A stretch of DNA of 64,000 bases from Lewinellaceae bacterium (GCA_020636405.1 JACJXW010000005.1:372001-436000), one strand, 5' to 3'; shown: positions 1-9,609, numbered from the stretch's first letter. The notes: generated by a model not told the origin, from the letters alone. Program-made: numbers and translations.

Positions 1-106
1 AATTCAAATGAGAGCCTAAAAGTTAGGATAATTTTTTTGCTTACAAAGTCTGACTTTACTTCTCCTCAAGTTTGTTATGGGCCGTAACTTAGCTTAAATT
101 TGTTGG

Positions 107-364
107 ATGGAGACACTGTACTTTACTGGACATGATACTTTCCATTGTAGGAACTTTTGGCTGAAGAAGGGATTGGATTTACTATGGAACGGCGGTAAAT
201 TCGATGAAGAGGCAATGGTAGAACTTGGGGTTGGAAAGAATATGGTAAACGGCGAGCAACTTGCTGAGGAGAAGAGTAAGGGCTATCTCAGAAAGAACCG
301 GGCAGTGGCTTCCTTTGATAAAGAAATTTGGGCTTTCCTACAACTTTCGAAAACAGAGATTTAG
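107..364 (+). pseudogene. DUF4007-family gene, 5' remnant only
   Basis: Residues 6-22 (FTGHDTFHCRNFWLKKG) and 37-47 (MVELGVGKNMV) are the N-terminal signature of DUF4007 proteins. Family members are several times longer than these 85 codons. After KNMV the sequence no longer looks like the family and the frame stops at 362-364. From knowledge of the family, DUF4007 genes are often found with PAPS-reductase-like and DNA-modification genes in defence loci. The following HNH remnant starts without a gap, so I infer that a deletion fused the start of one gene to the body of another. The stretch is AT-richer than the rest of the window, which suggests acquired DNA. Confidence 0.6.
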
Positions 365-856
365 CAAGGCTTGCTATTCTTAATACATACTTTCCGAGTG
401 AAAAGCGTGAAGCATTTTCCAGTAAACTTTACGCTCTTTCGAGGTACAGAGAGGAATTTTTGAAGAACTGCAGGCGCCATATAGGACGACAACTGTTATA
501 AAGAGTGGTTTCAACGAGATTCCTACTTCCGGCTCGCATTAATGGAAATTTATGACAACACCTGTGCTATGTCACGTATGTATTTGAATCCTCCCGGACG
601 GATTCTCCATGCCTGTCATATCGCTCAGTTTTCAGTAACAGGCAATAATAATGTTCGGAATGGCATCGTGCTGTGCGCCAATCTTCACGCTGCCTTTGAC
701 CGAGGCTATGTGGGTATTGGGAAAGATTATGAAATCCTGGTGAACGATAAGTTGTTTGAAGAGCTACTGGTGTATACAGCATCGAAAAACTTCGAGGAGA
801 AAGAATCTGGCTTCCTGGCAAAGGGAATTATAACTGTCTCAGGAATTGCTGGCTAA
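343..856 (+). pseudogene. HNH restriction-type endonuclease, frameshifted remnant
   Basis: Two frames carry pieces of one protein. Frame 1 (about 343-501) reads NRDLARLAILNTYFPSEKRE and stops at 499-501. Frame 2 is open from 485 and runs to the stop at 854-856; it reads CYKEWFQRDSYFRLALMEIY before the ATG at 542, then DNTCAMSR, ACHIAQFS and NGIVLCANLHAAFDRG. The last two match the HNH_2 type (PF13391) seen at the C-terminus of many restriction endonucleases, with the metal-binding His residues in ACHI and NLHAAFDRG. The family's usual zinc/gly motif is worn and the reading frame is broken at least once, so no active enzyme is expected. An intact short product from 542 cannot be fully excluded. 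Confidence 0.6.
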
Positions 857-942
857 ACATCGAGCCGTCCACTTCGGTTAAAAACAAGATACCGGGGAAA
901 ACAAGCACCATATACACATAGCCCCCCACTGACAAATCTCAT

Positions 943-971
943 TTGCCAATCCCCCATCTTCTGTAATTTAG
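943..971 (+). promoter_or_regulatory. Putative fusA promoter (Bacteroidota type)
   Basis: TTG at 943-945 is followed after 18 bases by TAATTTAG at 964-971, close to the Bacteroidota -33/-7 pattern (TTTG, then TAnnTTTG). A start near 978 would give a short leader before the ATG at 999. The match is imperfect. Confidence 0.35.
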
Positions 972-998
972 GGGACTTTTGTAGTAAATGCGACCACC

Positions 999-3128
999 AT
1001 GGCAGAGAAAGAAAAGTCCACCGACCCGGAGCTACTGCGCAACATCGGCATTGCCGCCCACATCGACGCGGGAAAGACCACCCTTACCGAACGCATCCTC
1101 TTTTACACCGGCCGCACCCACCGCATCGGTGAAGTGCACGACGGCACCACCATCATGGACTATATGGAGGAGGAGCGCGAGCGCGGCATCACCATCACTG
1201 CCGCCGCCACCCAAACGCAGTGGGCCTGGCGGGATAATGAATATACCATCAACATCATAGACACCCCCGGCCACGTCGACTTCACCGTGGAGGTAGAACG
1301 TTCCATGCGGGTGATCGACGGGCTCATCGTCCTGTTCAGCGCGGTGCACGGGGTAGAACCCCAGTCGGAAACCGTCTGGCGGCAGGCCGACCGCTACCAT
1401 GTGCCCCGAATGGCCTTCGTCAATAAGATGGACCTGCCGGGCGCCCACTTCGAGGAGGTGATGGACCAGATGCGCCGCCGCCTGGCCACCCGCCCGGTGG
1501 CCTTGCAGATGCCGGTGGGAGAAGAAGAACATTTTCAGGGCATCATCGACCTGGTAAGTTTCCAGGCCACCATCTGGGAAGGAGAAGAAAGAAAGGTGCA
1601 AGCCGTACCGGCGGCGCTTCAGGAAGCGGCGCAGGCCGCCCGGCAGCAGATGCTGGAGGCCCTGGCCGAATACGACGAAGGCCTCTTCTCAAAAGTATTC
1701 GATGAGCCGGACGCCATCACCGAAGAGGAGATCCGGCGGGCTGTCCGGCGGGCTACCCTCCGCCGGGAGATCGTGCCGGTGCTCTGTGGTAGCGCTTATA
1801 AGAACAAAGGGGCTCAGATGGTGCTGGATGCCGTGTGCGCGTACCTGCCTTCCCCTAAAGATGTCGGAGCGGTCCAGGGTACGCACCCCCGCACCGAACT
1901 GGAAGAAAAACGCTCCCTCAGCGGAGACCAACCTTTTGCCGCCCTGGTCTTTAAGATCGCCCTCGACGACCAGCACCGCAAGATGGCCTTCTTCCGCGTC
2001 TACTCGGGCCACGCGCAGCGCGGGCAAAGCGTTTTCATCCCCCGCACCGGCCAGAAGGAACGGCTGGGCAACCTCTACCAACTGCACGGCGGCAAGCGCA
2101 ACGCCGTCTGGGAGGTGGCCGCCGGCGATATCGCCGCTCTGGGCGGCGTCAAGGACATCATCACCGGCGATACCCTCTGCGACCCGGATAAGCCCATCGT
2201 CCTGGAATCCATTCAGTTTCCGCAACCCGTCGTGGGTATGGTCATCGAGGCGAAACACAGCCGGGATATCGACAAGCTGCACGATGCCCTGCATCAGGTG
2301 GAGGAAGAAGACCCCTCCTTCCAGGTGCTCGAAGATGAAGAGACCGGCCAGACCCTCATCCGCGGTATGGGGGAGCTGCACCTGGAGGTCATCTCGCACC
2401 GCCTGCGCGACGACTTCAAACTGGACGCCAACCTCGGCCGCCCGCAGGTCAACTACAAGGAACAACTGAGCCAGCCGGTGAGCGGGACGTATGAATTCCG
2501 CCGTGAAGTGGGGGAACCGCTCTACGCCCAGCTGGCCTTCGAACTCGGCCCGGCGGATGCCGCCTTCATCGACGGACCCGAATTCCAGGGCGGGCGCACC
2601 CGCCTGCAGTTCGAAAGCCGCCTGCCGGATGGCGCACTCAAGCCGGAATACCTGGCCGCCGCCCGCCGCGGCTTCGGGAATATGCTCCACGTGGGCATCA
2701 TCGCCGGCTATGAGGTGCACAGCCTGAAGGCCGTCATCACCGGCGCTCAGGCGAGCCACGACTCCAGCGAGCTGGCCTTCGAGCTATGCGCACGGGAGGC
2801 CTTCCGCGCGTATGCTTCGCAAGGTGCGCCCATCCTGGTGGAGCCCATCATGTCGATCGAGATCAGCAGCCCGGAAGAGTACATCGGCGCCCTGATGGGC
2901 GACCTCAACCGGCGGCGCGGCATCCCGCAGGGTATGGAATCCCGGGCCAGCCACACCATCGTCAAAGCACAAGCTCCGCTGGCCGAGCTGTTCGGCTATG
3001 CCGCCCAGATCCGGACGCTCACCTCCGGGCGGGCCAGCGCGGCGTTGACGTTCTCGCACTACGCGCCGGTTCCGGAGCAGGTGGCGAAGGGGCTGCTGGA
3101 GAAGCGGAAGGGGTTTATGCTGAGGTGA
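999..3128 (+). CDS. fusA: Translation elongation factor G
   Basis: This GTPase moves tRNA-mRNA through the ribosome. All G motifs are visible: AHIDAGKT (20-27, P-loop), ERGITI (61-66, switch I), DTPGH (88-92) and NKMD (142-145). The later EF-G domains follow, including RGMGELHLEV, and the domain V segment FGYAAQIRTLTSGRAS. At 709 residues it has the normal length. The start at 999 is preferred because it sits just before the conserved N-terminus. The gene stands alone, not beside rpsL, rpsG or tuf as in the usual str operon, and it reads GTTIMDYMEEERERG where the commonest EF-Gs have an AAT-type sequence. It may therefore be a second EF-G paralogue; the window cannot decide. Confidence 0.93.
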   Translation: MAEKEKSTDPELLRNIGIAAHIDAGKTTLTERILFYTGRTHRIGEVHDGTTIMDYMEEERERGITITAAATQTQWAWRDNEYTINIIDTPGHVDFTVEVERSMRVIDGLIVLFSAVHGVEPQSETVWRQADRYHVPRMAFVNKMDLPGAHFEEVMDQMRRRLATRPVALQMPVGEEEHFQGIIDLVSFQATIWEGEERKVQAVPAALQEAAQAARQQMLEALAEYDEGLFSKVFDEPDAITEEEIRRAVRRATLRREIVPVLCGSAYKNKGAQMVLDAVCAYLPSPKDVGAVQGTHPRTELEEKRSLSGDQPFAALVFKIALDDQHRKMAFFRVYSGHAQRGQSVFIPRTGQKERLGNLYQLHGGKRNAVWEVAAGDIAALGGVKDIITGDTLCDPDKPIVLESIQFPQPVVGMVIEAKHSRDIDKLHDALHQVEEEDPSFQVLEDEETGQTLIRGMGELHLEVISHRLRDDFKLDANLGRPQVNYKEQLSQPVSGTYEFRREVGEPLYAQLAFELGPADAAFIDGPEFQGGRTRLQFESRLPDGALKPEYLAAARRGFGNMLHVGIIAGYEVHSLKAVITGAQASHDSSELAFELCAREAFRAYASQGAPILVEPIMSIEISSPEEYIGALMGDLNRRRGIPQGMESRASHTIVKAQAPLAELFGYAAQIRTLTSGRASAALTFSHYAPVPEQVAKGLLEKRKGFMLR

Positions 3129-3192
3129 TGGATACAGTGCTGGATTGTTAATGTCGATGCGGTACTTTTGAGACAGCACTCAGCCGGCAGCC

Positions 3193-5649
3193 CTACCGCT
3201 GCACCACCACCTTGCGCACCACCACCTTTCCTTCCAGCCGCATTCTTACGAAATAAATGCCGCCCTTCAGGTTCGGCAGCTCCACACTGGCGGCGTCCGC
3301 CAGCGGCCCGGCCCGCCGCCACACCCGTTTGCCCGTCGCGTCGATCACCTCAACGCCATCAAGTTGCCGCCCGGGGAAGCGCAGTTCCAACTGGCCGGTA
3401 GTGGGGTTGGGGAAGAGGTGCAGCCCGTCGGCCGCCGCCGCCTCGTCCGCATCGGTCATTATACCGTTGATCGTCGCGATAACGGTTGTGCCGCCGATCT
3501 CGATGTCCGTCCCGTCGCCTCTGACGGCTTTGATGTTCTTGAAGCGGATGAGGGACTGGTTGGTGGGTAATACCCCCGGGAATTCCTCTTTCACCTTCAG
3601 GCGAACAAAGGTGAAAATGGTGCCGCCCTCGATAGTACTGTTCTGATCGGGCGCCAGCAAAGCGAAGTCCGCCTGGCCGGGAATGGCCCTGTCCTCAAGG
3701 ATAAGGTCAAGTGGGGCAGAAAACCTGAGGTTTTCCCGGTCGAAACCTCCGGACTGTGAATACAAATAGTCGAAGTACGCTGTATCGAAGTCGAGGGAGA
3801 AGGCTAATCCGTACAGTTCAGGCACAGCCTGCAGCTGGACCCGGAAAAGGATCTCCTGCCCGGGCCTGAGGTCGTTAAAGCTGGCCGTGCTGCCGAATGG
3901 GGCGAGGGATAATTCCGGCCCATCCCGGTACGTTGCCGGTGGGGGCTGGTAGCCGGGGTGGGTCAGGTTGTAGTGCTCATCGGAGAGGTAAAAGTCGTCG
4001 TAGGTAGCCTGGCCGTCGCCATCGGCATCGAGGTGCTTGTTATTGGCGCCGTTATCCTGCTGCCCTGCCCAGGGTTGGCCGCTGCGGGGCGACCAGTTGT
4101 AGGGCGCCGGGCGGGTGGTGCCGCTTTGGCTATTGCCCAGGCCGATGGCCAGCAGGTCGCAGTGGTTGGCGATGCCGTCGGCGTTGAGGTCGCCGGCCCA
4201 GACACAGTCATCGTCGCAGTTGGGTGGGCTGCATGCCGTTTCGAATTGGCTGTCGTACCAACTCTGCAACAAGGTTATGCCCTCATACATGGCCGTGACG
4301 TTCTGCAGGTGATCGGCGCCTTCTTCCCGGAAGTAGGCCATCGCAAAATCCGTTTCTGCTACGGCGCCGGGCGGCAATTCTCCCAGGTATATGCTGGTTA
4401 CGGTGCGGCGGTCGAGTTGTTCGGGGTTTTGAGTGATCTCCGACCAGCCGTCCGGGTCACTGGGGTCATCGGGGAAGATAAAAGAGGTAGGCGGATTGAT
4501 CCCGTCCGGGTCGTACCCGTCGCCGCCGAAAGTGAGCGGGGTTCCGTCGGGCCAGTAGCTGTTGAGCAGGTTGTAGAACTCCTGAGGACTGTTGGGCGAA
4601 CCTGCCGGGGCGCCAAAGGAGGGATTGTTATAATACATAGAAAAGGAGAGCTCCCGGTTCAGAACGGTGATCGCCTGTACCGGAGGGTCGGCGCCGTAAG
4701 AGGGTATCCCCTGGCAGTTGGCGTCATCCTCATTGTCGCTATTGTAGGCGAATACGGTGTTCAGCCCCGGGGCGGTGCCGATGTAGTCATCGGTGTGGCA
4801 GCCCAGGTCGAAATCCGTCCATAGGCCCAGGTAGAGGGAATCCAGCGCCTCAGCGCCCCGGTTGATCACCTTATAGGAAGTGAAAATGGTATTGTTCAGC
4901 TGCGGGTTATCGCTGCAGTCGAACGCCCAGGAGGTGAGCTGGACTTCCACCTTCAAGGGAGCGCCATTGGATTCGGTGTGCAGGTTCCCATTGTCGTTAA
5001 AAACTACCCAGGTGATCTGGCTGGGAATTACAGCTGAGTTGCGGATCATTGGATAGTCGCCGGCCAGTGGGTTGTAAAGGCCGTCACCGTCTGTATCGGC
5101 AAACGGAGCTAACCCCTGGGGGGTATCCGGCAAATCGAAGCCATAGGTATCCGAAAAATGAGGATTGCCCCGTCCGGGCCAGCCCATGATCTCGGGGATG
5201 GGGTTGTCGATGACTCCGTTGTCTGCAAAGTCGGCAATATGTGCTTCTACCTGATGGCGGAGGACGGAGAAGGCGCGGTCCCAGTTCATACAAGCGGCTT
5301 GATCGGTGCTGCCCTCTTCATTGAGGGGCCCGGCCCAGTAATCGGTACTCCCATTCGCCCGGCCGTAGGTTTGTGCCGCCAATTTCAGGTTGCCGGCCGG
5401 ATCGATGGCGCCCAGCCAGAGCCCCTGGGCGAAAATGGTGCCGGCGCCGTTGGGCTGGTACGGAACCTGGAAACGGGCGTCGTTACCATCCCAGAACAGG
5501 TCACCCCCGGAGAGGATCACCGTCCGGATGTTGTTGCCGTTCAGCGCCTCCTGGTGCCGGGAAGCGTTACAATCGTGCTGGCCAAAAGCCTGGGTTATGC
5601 CCAATGCCAGCAATAAGAAAGAGAGGGTGCGTAAAAGAGCTGTTTTCAT
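3193..5649 (-). CDS. T9SS-secreted surface protein with dockerin-like and cohesin-like regions (copy 1)
   Basis: An 818-residue protein with a signal peptide (about 1-24, ending AFGQ). Residues 25-480 form a large N-terminal module shared by many secreted Bacteroidota proteins (LNGNN, WDGND, GLWLGAIDPAGNLKLAAQTYG); its function is unknown. Residues 482-560 hold two calcium-loop motifs (GDLNADGIANHCDLLAIG and DADGDGQATYDDFYLSDEHY) as in a dockerin. Residues 576-728 look like a cohesin fold, with LYGLAFSLDFDTAYF and a closing RFKNIKAV strand. From 743 there is a type A T9SS sorting domain (LFPNPTTGQLELRF to VVVRKVVVQR), which directs export across the outer membrane. It is a tandem paralogue of the gene at 6090-8528. 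The dockerin and cohesin calls rest on motif pattern only. Confidence 0.85.
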   Translation of the reverse strand: MKTALLRTLSFLLLALGITQAFGQHDCNASRHQEALNGNNIRTVILSGGDLFWDGNDARFQVPYQPNGAGTIFAQGLWLGAIDPAGNLKLAAQTYGRANGSTDYWAGPLNEEGSTDQAACMNWDRAFSVLRHQVEAHIADFADNGVIDNPIPEIMGWPGRGNPHFSDTYGFDLPDTPQGLAPFADTDGDGLYNPLAGDYPMIRNSAVIPSQITWVVFNDNGNLHTESNGAPLKVEVQLTSWAFDCSDNPQLNNTIFTSYKVINRGAEALDSLYLGLWTDFDLGCHTDDYIGTAPGLNTVFAYNSDNEDDANCQGIPSYGADPPVQAITVLNRELSFSMYYNNPSFGAPAGSPNSPQEFYNLLNSYWPDGTPLTFGGDGYDPDGINPPTSFIFPDDPSDPDGWSEITQNPEQLDRRTVTSIYLGELPPGAVAETDFAMAYFREEGADHLQNVTAMYEGITLLQSWYDSQFETACSPPNCDDDCVWAGDLNADGIANHCDLLAIGLGNSQSGTTRPAPYNWSPRSGQPWAGQQDNGANNKHLDADGDGQATYDDFYLSDEHYNLTHPGYQPPPATYRDGPELSLAPFGSTASFNDLRPGQEILFRVQLQAVPELYGLAFSLDFDTAYFDYLYSQSGGFDRENLRFSAPLDLILEDRAIPGQADFALLAPDQNSTIEGGTIFTFVRLKVKEEFPGVLPTNQSLIRFKNIKAVRGDGTDIEIGGTTVIATINGIMTDADEAAAADGLHLFPNPTTGQLELRFPGRQLDGVEVIDATGKRVWRRAGPLADAASVELPNLKGGIYFVRMRLEGKVVVRKVVVQR

Positions 5650-6089
5650 AATTCAGCGTTTAGATCTTATCTGATTAAATTAAGACTTAAACGTTTTTGT
5701 ACATAGGGGAAATGGATGTACAGCCTGTCTTGTAATGTGAAGGCTGTTGCTGGCCTATTAAACGAAGAATGCCGAGTTGGCGATGAAACGGCAAAGCACG
5801 AAAGGCTGGGGAAAGGATATTGTCAATAGGAATCATGCGGATCAGGGGCTAAATGGCAGCCGGTTGTTCTCAAGCGGTAATTTCCCATTACCGCTTGAGT
5901 TTTGCTATGGAAGGAGGATGAATTAGGTTCCTGGGGGTGAATTACCTTTCATCTGGCGGTTGTGGGGTGCGAGTTCACGGTTTGGCTAACTCGCATCCCG
6001 TACCATCTTTCCTCCCTGCGAATAGGAAAATTAAGGAAGACTCCATTTGATGGCTTTAAGCCGTTGTTCTTATTTTCAGGAGGAGCAGA
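5650..6089. other. 440-bp spacer between the two T9SS paralogues
   Basis: No credible gene. It holds the upstream region of the copy 1 gene and the downstream region of copy 2. I found no clear TAnnTTTG element on the minus strand. The only structured element is the inverted repeat at 5869-5899. The presence of this long spacer suggests the two paralogues may be transcribed separately. Confidence 0.5.
5869..5899. repeat. Perfect 13-bp inverted repeat, possible terminator
   Basis: CTCAAGCGGTAAT (5869-5881), loop TTCCC, then the exact complement at 5887-5899. On the plus strand it is followed by TTTT; on the minus strand, the direction of the flanking genes, no T-run follows. It may act as a weak terminator or RNA-stabilising hairpin for the copy 2 transcript, whose stop is 190 bases upstream. 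Confidence 0.45.
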
Positions 6090-8528
6090 TCATTTCTTCA
6101 GCACTACCCGCCGGGTGACAACCGCTTCACCCAGCTGCATTCTCACGAAATAAATGCCACTCTGGAGGTGCTGCAGGCCCAGGCTGGCGGCATCGATAAA
6201 TTTCTTTTCCTGCTGCCAGACGAGTTTGCCCGTAACGTCGAGTATCGCTATTCCCTCCAATTGTTTTCCCGGGAAGCGCAGTTCCAGTTCGCCATTGGTG
6301 GGATTGGGAAATAGCTGGATGTTCTGAGCGGCCTGGGGTTCCTCCGTATCTACCATAATTTCGGGAAAAGTTGCTACTATGGTGGCGCCGCCGATCTCGA
6401 TCTCCGTGCCGTCGCTTTGGATGGCCTTGATGTTCTTAAAGCGGATCTGAGTGGTATTGGAAGGCAGCGGATCGGGGAAGGCCGCTTTGGTTTGAAGCTG
6501 CATGAGCGTCAGGACCCCACTGTTGATGGCGCCGTTCGTAGCTGCAAGGGCGAAATCGAACTGGCCGGGCGCCCCCGGTAGATTCGCGCCCGTGGCGAAG
6601 AGGCGATCGTTGATGCGAAAGCCGGATTGAGCGCTTCGGATGTACTCGAAATAGGCGGTATCATATTCTATCGAGAAGGCCAAAGCGTAGAGGCCGGGAA
6701 CATCCGTCGTCAGCCGTATCCGTCCCAGGGAAGTGTTCTGGCCAGCGGACAGGTTGTCGAAGTCAAACTGATTAGGAAGGGTGGTAAGCGTCAGCTCGGG
6801 CCCCTCCCGGTATTCGGCTGCCGGGGGCTGATAGTCCGGGCGGGTGAGGTTGTAGTGCTGCTCGGTGAGCAGGAAATCTTCAAACCCTATCGTCCCGTCG
6901 CCATTGGCGTCGATATGTTTGTAATCGGCGCCGTTGCTTTGAACCGCTGCCCAGTCTTCACCATTCTGAGGGGACCAGTTGTAGGGGGCGCTGCGGGTAG
7001 GCCCCTGGACATTTTCACCGACAGCTATGGCCAACAGGTCGCAGTGGTTGGCGATCCCGTCGGCATTGGCATCTCCTGCCCAGATACAATCTTCCTGGCA
7101 GATGGACTCCTGGCTGCAGATGTCCTCGAACTGGCTGTCGTACCAGGCTTGCAGGTTTTCAATGCCGGCATACATGGCCGTGACATTTTCCAGATGGTTG
7201 GCGCCGGGTTCCCGGAAGTAGGAGTAGGCGACATCAATTTCTTCCATGCCGCCGGGCGCAAGTTGTCCCAATTTAATACTGCCGATGGATCTACGGTCCG
7301 CCTGGTCGACGGCTACTGCTGTAAACGCTGACCATTCATCAGGATTATTGGGGTCGCCAGGAAAGGCGAAGTTGGTGGGCGGATTGGAAAGGGAAGGATC
7401 ATAGCCCGAACCGCCATAGGTTAGCGGCAGGCCATCCCGCCAGCGCCCTGTCAGATAATGGAATATTTCCAGGGAAAAAGTGGGTTGGCCTAAACCGGGC
7501 AAGGTAGTTGGCCCGTTCTCGTTATACATCGCATAAGAAAGGCCTCTGTTCAGAGTGGTTATGGCCTGTACGGGAGGGTTCTCACCATAGCCTGCGACCC
7601 CGAAATCGCAATTCAGGTCATCTTCGTTGTCCTGGTTATAGGCGAATATGGTATTCAAGGCTGGTGCGCTGCCTTGAAAATCATCGGCGTAACAGCCCAG
7701 GTCGAAATCTGTCCATAAACCAAAGTGCAGGGAATCCAGAAGTTCCGGGCCGCGGTTGATCAATTTATAGGAAGTGAAAATGATATTGTTCAGTTGCGGG
7801 TTGTCTGTACAATTAAAGGCCCAGGCAGTGAGCTGTACTTCCACCTGCAAAGGGGGCGCAAAGGATTCGGAATGGACGTTGCCGGCATCGTTGAAGATGC
7901 TCCAGGTGATCTGTTCCGGTATAACGGCCGAGCGGGGAGGCATGGGGTAGTCCCCTGCCAGCGGATCGTAAAGGCCATCGCCATCCTGGTCGAAAAAGGG
8001 CGCGAGCCCCTGTTGGGTGGAAGGCAGTTCGAAACCGTAAATATCAGAGAAATGGGGGTTGCCCTTTCCCGGCCAGCCCATGATTTCGGGGATAGGATTA
8101 TCTATGGCGCCGTTATCCGAAAGATCCTGGATGTGGGCTTCTACCTGGTACCGGTAAACCGTCCAGATGCGGTCCCAGCGCTGGCAGGTTTCACTATTGG
8201 CCGCGCCGGCCTCATCAAGCGGCCCGGCAAAATAATCGCTTGTGCCTGTACCGAACCCGTAGGTTTGCGCTGCCAGTTTCAGGTTGCCGGCCGGATCGAT
8301 AGCGCCCAGCCAGAGCCCCTGCGCGAAAATGGTATGCACCTGCCCGGATGCAGGTACCTGGAAGGCGGCATTATTGCCATCAAAAAAAAGGCTGCCGCCT
8401 CCAGTAATGAGCGCCTCGACGTTATTGCCGTTGAGGTTCTGGCGGGCTTCCGGGAGCGGGCAATCCTGTGCAAAGGAAAACTGAATAAAGAATAGGAACA
8501 GCGTAGTGAAAATTAGGTGTTTTTTCAT
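6090..8528 (-). CDS. T9SS-secreted surface protein with dockerin-like and cohesin-like regions (copy 2)
   Basis: An 812-residue paralogue of the 818-residue neighbour, collinear along its whole length. It has a signal peptide (ends SFAQ), the N-terminal module (LNGNNVEALITGGGSLFFDG), two dockerin-like loops (GDANADGIANHCDLLAIAVG and DANGDGTIGFEDFLLTEQHY), a cohesin-like stretch (LYALAFSIEYDTAYFEYI), and a T9SS type A sorting domain (LFPNPTNGELELRF to AVVTRRVVLKK). The protein should be exported and anchored or released at the cell surface. The two copies differ throughout at the residue level but keep the architecture, which points to an old tandem duplication rather than a recent one. The substrate or partner is unknown. 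Confidence 0.85.
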   Translation of the reverse strand: MKKHLIFTTLFLFFIQFSFAQDCPLPEARQNLNGNNVEALITGGGSLFFDGNNAAFQVPASGQVHTIFAQGLWLGAIDPAGNLKLAAQTYGFGTGTSDYFAGPLDEAGAANSETCQRWDRIWTVYRYQVEAHIQDLSDNGAIDNPIPEIMGWPGKGNPHFSDIYGFELPSTQQGLAPFFDQDGDGLYDPLAGDYPMPPRSAVIPEQITWSIFNDAGNVHSESFAPPLQVEVQLTAWAFNCTDNPQLNNIIFTSYKLINRGPELLDSLHFGLWTDFDLGCYADDFQGSAPALNTIFAYNQDNEDDLNCDFGVAGYGENPPVQAITTLNRGLSYAMYNENGPTTLPGLGQPTFSLEIFHYLTGRWRDGLPLTYGGSGYDPSLSNPPTNFAFPGDPNNPDEWSAFTAVAVDQADRRSIGSIKLGQLAPGGMEEIDVAYSYFREPGANHLENVTAMYAGIENLQAWYDSQFEDICSQESICQEDCIWAGDANADGIANHCDLLAIAVGENVQGPTRSAPYNWSPQNGEDWAAVQSNGADYKHIDANGDGTIGFEDFLLTEQHYNLTRPDYQPPAAEYREGPELTLTTLPNQFDFDNLSAGQNTSLGRIRLTTDVPGLYALAFSIEYDTAYFEYIRSAQSGFRINDRLFATGANLPGAPGQFDFALAATNGAINSGVLTLMQLQTKAAFPDPLPSNTTQIRFKNIKAIQSDGTEIEIGGATIVATFPEIMVDTEEPQAAQNIQLFPNPTNGELELRFPGKQLEGIAILDVTGKLVWQQEKKFIDAASLGLQHLQSGIYFVRMQLGEAVVTRRVVLKK

Positions 8529-8772
8529 GATGATTGGTTTTTTTCTCGAATTATGGTCAATTTTTGTAACTATTCATTATGAGGCCTCAAATACCCATGG
8601 TGCTGAATAGTTACATCGAAGTTAAAAAAAAAAGCTGCTAGGAAAAGGGGCTAATATGAGGTTGGCGCCAAATCCTTGGCAGTATTTCCCGGCCCGGTAA
8701 ACTCGGCTAAACTTTAACGGGTAAAAGGCTATTATCTTAATTTGGTACTTCATTTAGAACCTTCATCACATT

Positions 8773-9528
8773 ATGTTAGCCAAACGCATCATACCCTGCC
8801 TCGACATCAAAGACGGCCGTACCGTCAAGGGCGTCAATTTCGTCAACCTCATCGACGCCGGGGACCCGGTCGAACTCGGCGCCCTGTACAGTGAAAAAGG
8901 CGCCGACGAGCTGGTCTTTCTCGACATCACCGCTACCCACGAACGGCGCAAAACGCTGGCCGCCCTGGCCAAGGATATTGCCCGCCACCTCAATATCCCC
9001 TTTACTATCGGTGGGGGCATCAGCTCGCTGGAGGATGTGGATGTGCTGCTGTCTTCCGGAGCGGATAAGATCTCCATCAACTCCGCCGCCGTGCGCCGCC
9101 CCGAACTGGTCGATGAACTGGCAAAGAACTTCGGCAGCCAGTTCGTCGTCGTAGCCGTAGATGCCAAACAAATGAACGGCGACTGGTACATTCACCTCAG
9201 CGGCGGCCGCATACCCACCGAGATGCGCTTGCTGGATTGGGTGAAGGAGGCGGAAAACCGCGGCGCCGGCGAGATCCTCTTCACCTCCATGAACCACGAC
9301 GGCACCAAGAACGGCTTCGCCAACGAGATCACCGCCCGCGTGTCCGAATCTTTATCCATTCCTGTCATTGCTTCCGGCGGCGCCGGCACGATGGAACATT
9401 TTTACGATGTATTTACCGAGGGGAAGGCCGACGCCGGCCTGGCAGCCAGCATTTTCCATTTTCGGGAGATCGAGATCCGGGACTTGAAGGAATACCTGCA
9501 GGGCAGGGGCGTCAGCGTCAGGCTTTGA
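8773..9528 (+). CDS. hisF: Imidazole glycerol phosphate synthase, cyclase subunit HisF
   Basis: HisF receives ammonia from HisH and converts PRFAR to imidazole glycerol phosphate and AICAR in histidine synthesis. The (beta/alpha)8 barrel is complete at 251 residues, the usual length. The catalytic aspartates are present: D11 in IIPCLDIKDG and D130 in VVAVDAK. The phosphate-binding loops FTIGGGI and IASGGAG are also intact. A weak promoter-like TAATTTGG lies at 8738-8745. hisIE follows after 81 bases in the same direction, so the pair closes the pathway order seen in many his operons, but the upstream his genes are not here. Confidence 0.96.
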   Translation: MLAKRIIPCLDIKDGRTVKGVNFVNLIDAGDPVELGALYSEKGADELVFLDITATHERRKTLAALAKDIARHLNIPFTIGGGISSLEDVDVLLSSGADKISINSAAVRRPELVDELAKNFGSQFVVVAVDAKQMNGDWYIHLSGGRIPTEMRLLDWVKEAENRGAGEILFTSMNHDGTKNGFANEITARVSESLSIPVIASGGAGTMEHFYDVFTEGKADAGLAASIFHFREIEIRDLKEYLQGRGVSVRL

Positions 9529-9609
9529 AAGGTTTAAATTGGCAGGCTTCCGCAAAGTATTATACCTTTGGGGATACAACTAAAAGGCCTGCGTAACGTA
9601 TAAAGGATC

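Noticed and set aside
95..102. TAAATTTG, a perfect -7 promoter element
   Set aside because: It lies only five bases before the DUF4007 ATG at 107, so it would produce a leaderless or truncated message. It precedes a broken gene; I could not support it as functional.
1689..2759. Open frame of 356 codons antisense to fusA
   Set aside because: It is explained by codon bias of fusA; no start context, no motif and composition (His/Asp/Gly-rich) typical of antisense frames.
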